From NCBI GenBank assembly GCA_024278715.1, contig JAJRSN010000463.1, positions 1 through 5,635 on the forward strand: a stretch of 5,635 nucleotides of DNA. Direction: 5' to 3'. The DNA is from Calditrichota bacterium (GTDB lineage: Bacteria; Calditrichota; Calditrichia; Calditrichales; Calditrichaceae). The notes beneath the pieces are model-generated. The model ran no database searches, was not told where the DNA came from, and was given only the letters and a program-made list of their open reading frames with translations. This document shows positions 5,197 through 5,635 of the stretch, piece by piece; position 1 is the stretch's first letter; the number at the start of each line of letters is the position of its first letter. Both the position numbers and the translations under genes were made by a program.

Positions 5197-5635
5197 ATGG
5201 AATTAAAAATCGTTAAAATTGAAAAACCGGAAGAAATGAACTTTATTCTCGGACATTCCCATTTCATTAAGACCGTGGAAGACCTTCATGAAGCGATTGT
5301 AAACGTTAATCCCGCAATTAAATTCGGATTAGCCTTTTGCGAAGCTTCTCAGCAGGCGCTTGTTCGCTATTCGGGAACCGACGACGACCTGATTGAACTG
5401 GCTAAAAAGAATGCCGTGAATATCGCCGCCGGTCACAGCTTTATCATCTTTTTGGGAAACGCCTTTCCGGTGAATGTCTTGAACGCAATTAAAATGGTTC
5501 CCGAAGTAACGCGTATTTTTTGTGCGACGGCAAATCCCGTGGAGGTTGTAATCGCCGAAACCGAACAGGGAAGGGCGATTCTGGGAGTAGTGGACGGCGT
5601 GAAAACCAAAGGAGTGGAGACAGAACAGGATATTA
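5197..5635 (+). CDS. Adenosine-specific kinase, Adenosine_kin (DUF355) family, 3' truncated
   Basis: Open reading frame running off the window end after 146 full codons. The translation starts MELKIVKIEKPEEMNFILGH and continues with SHFIKTVEDLHEAI (21-34), IKFGLAFCEAS (41-51), AAGHSFIIFL (77-86), NAFPVNVLNAIKMVPEV (88-104), CATANPVEVVIAETEQGR (109-126) and LGVVDG (129-134). These blocks match the small family called adenosine-specific kinase, known mostly from archaea and thermophilic bacteria, which has a fold unlike ribokinase or thymidine-kinase types. Members are about 160-165 residues, so roughly 15-20 are missing past the edge. The proposed reaction is ATP-dependent phosphorylation of adenosine to AMP, for purine salvage; in-cell role is poorly established. 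Separated from the permease by 103 bases with two hairpins, it is probably its own unit. Confidence 0.93.
   Translation, partial: MELKIVKIEKPEEMNFILGHSHFIKTVEDLHEAIVNVNPAIKFGLAFCEASQQALVRYSGTDDDLIELAKKNAVNIAAGHSFIIFLGNAFPVNVLNAIKMVPEVTRIFCATANPVEVVIAETEQGRAILGVVDGVKTKGVETEQDI

Overview
The window is a compact stretch of bacterial chromosome with every recognisable gene on the + strand. GC content is moderate, with many AT-rich gaps. The mix of a SelB elongation factor, a thermophile-type adenosine-specific kinase (Adenosine_kin/DUF355 family), a MalG-type sugar permease and a MgtA/SqdX-like glycosyltransferase, plus a nested C6/G6 palindrome in the intergenic DNA, would fit a thermophilic FCB-group bacterium such as Calditrichota (Caldithrix-like). 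That placement is an inference from general impression, not from a marker gene.

Layout. Bases 1-490 are non-coding and repeat-rich. A direct repeat of about 142 bp occurs twice at a 309-bp period with two mismatches, and a C6/G6 nested palindrome lies between the copies. Next comes a GT4 glycosyltransferase (491-1618), followed by a possible stem-loop and a pyrimidine-rich leader carrying a perfect 9-5-9 dyad just upstream of ndk (1827-2243). selB (2261-4174) starts 17 bp after ndk, so the two are probably co-transcribed; a likely intrinsic terminator overlaps the selB stop codon. A MalG-family ABC permease (4281-5093) follows without its usual MalF and MalE partners. It is preceded by a 13-codon ORF with its own GGAG that ends 2 nt before the permease ATG. 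Two stem-loops follow the permease. An adenosine-specific kinase gene with a perfect AGGAGG starts at 5197 and is cut by the window end.

Functional reading. The genes do not form one evident pathway. ndk (NTP pool balancing) and selB (GTP-dependent selenocysteine insertion) form the only tight pair. The glycosyltransferase, permease and adenosine kinase look like separate units divided by repeats or hairpins. I see no convincing new defence, mobile or biosynthetic system. The items most worth checking are the intergenic repeat unit, the dyad before ndk, the mini-ORF/permease junction and the orphan permease.
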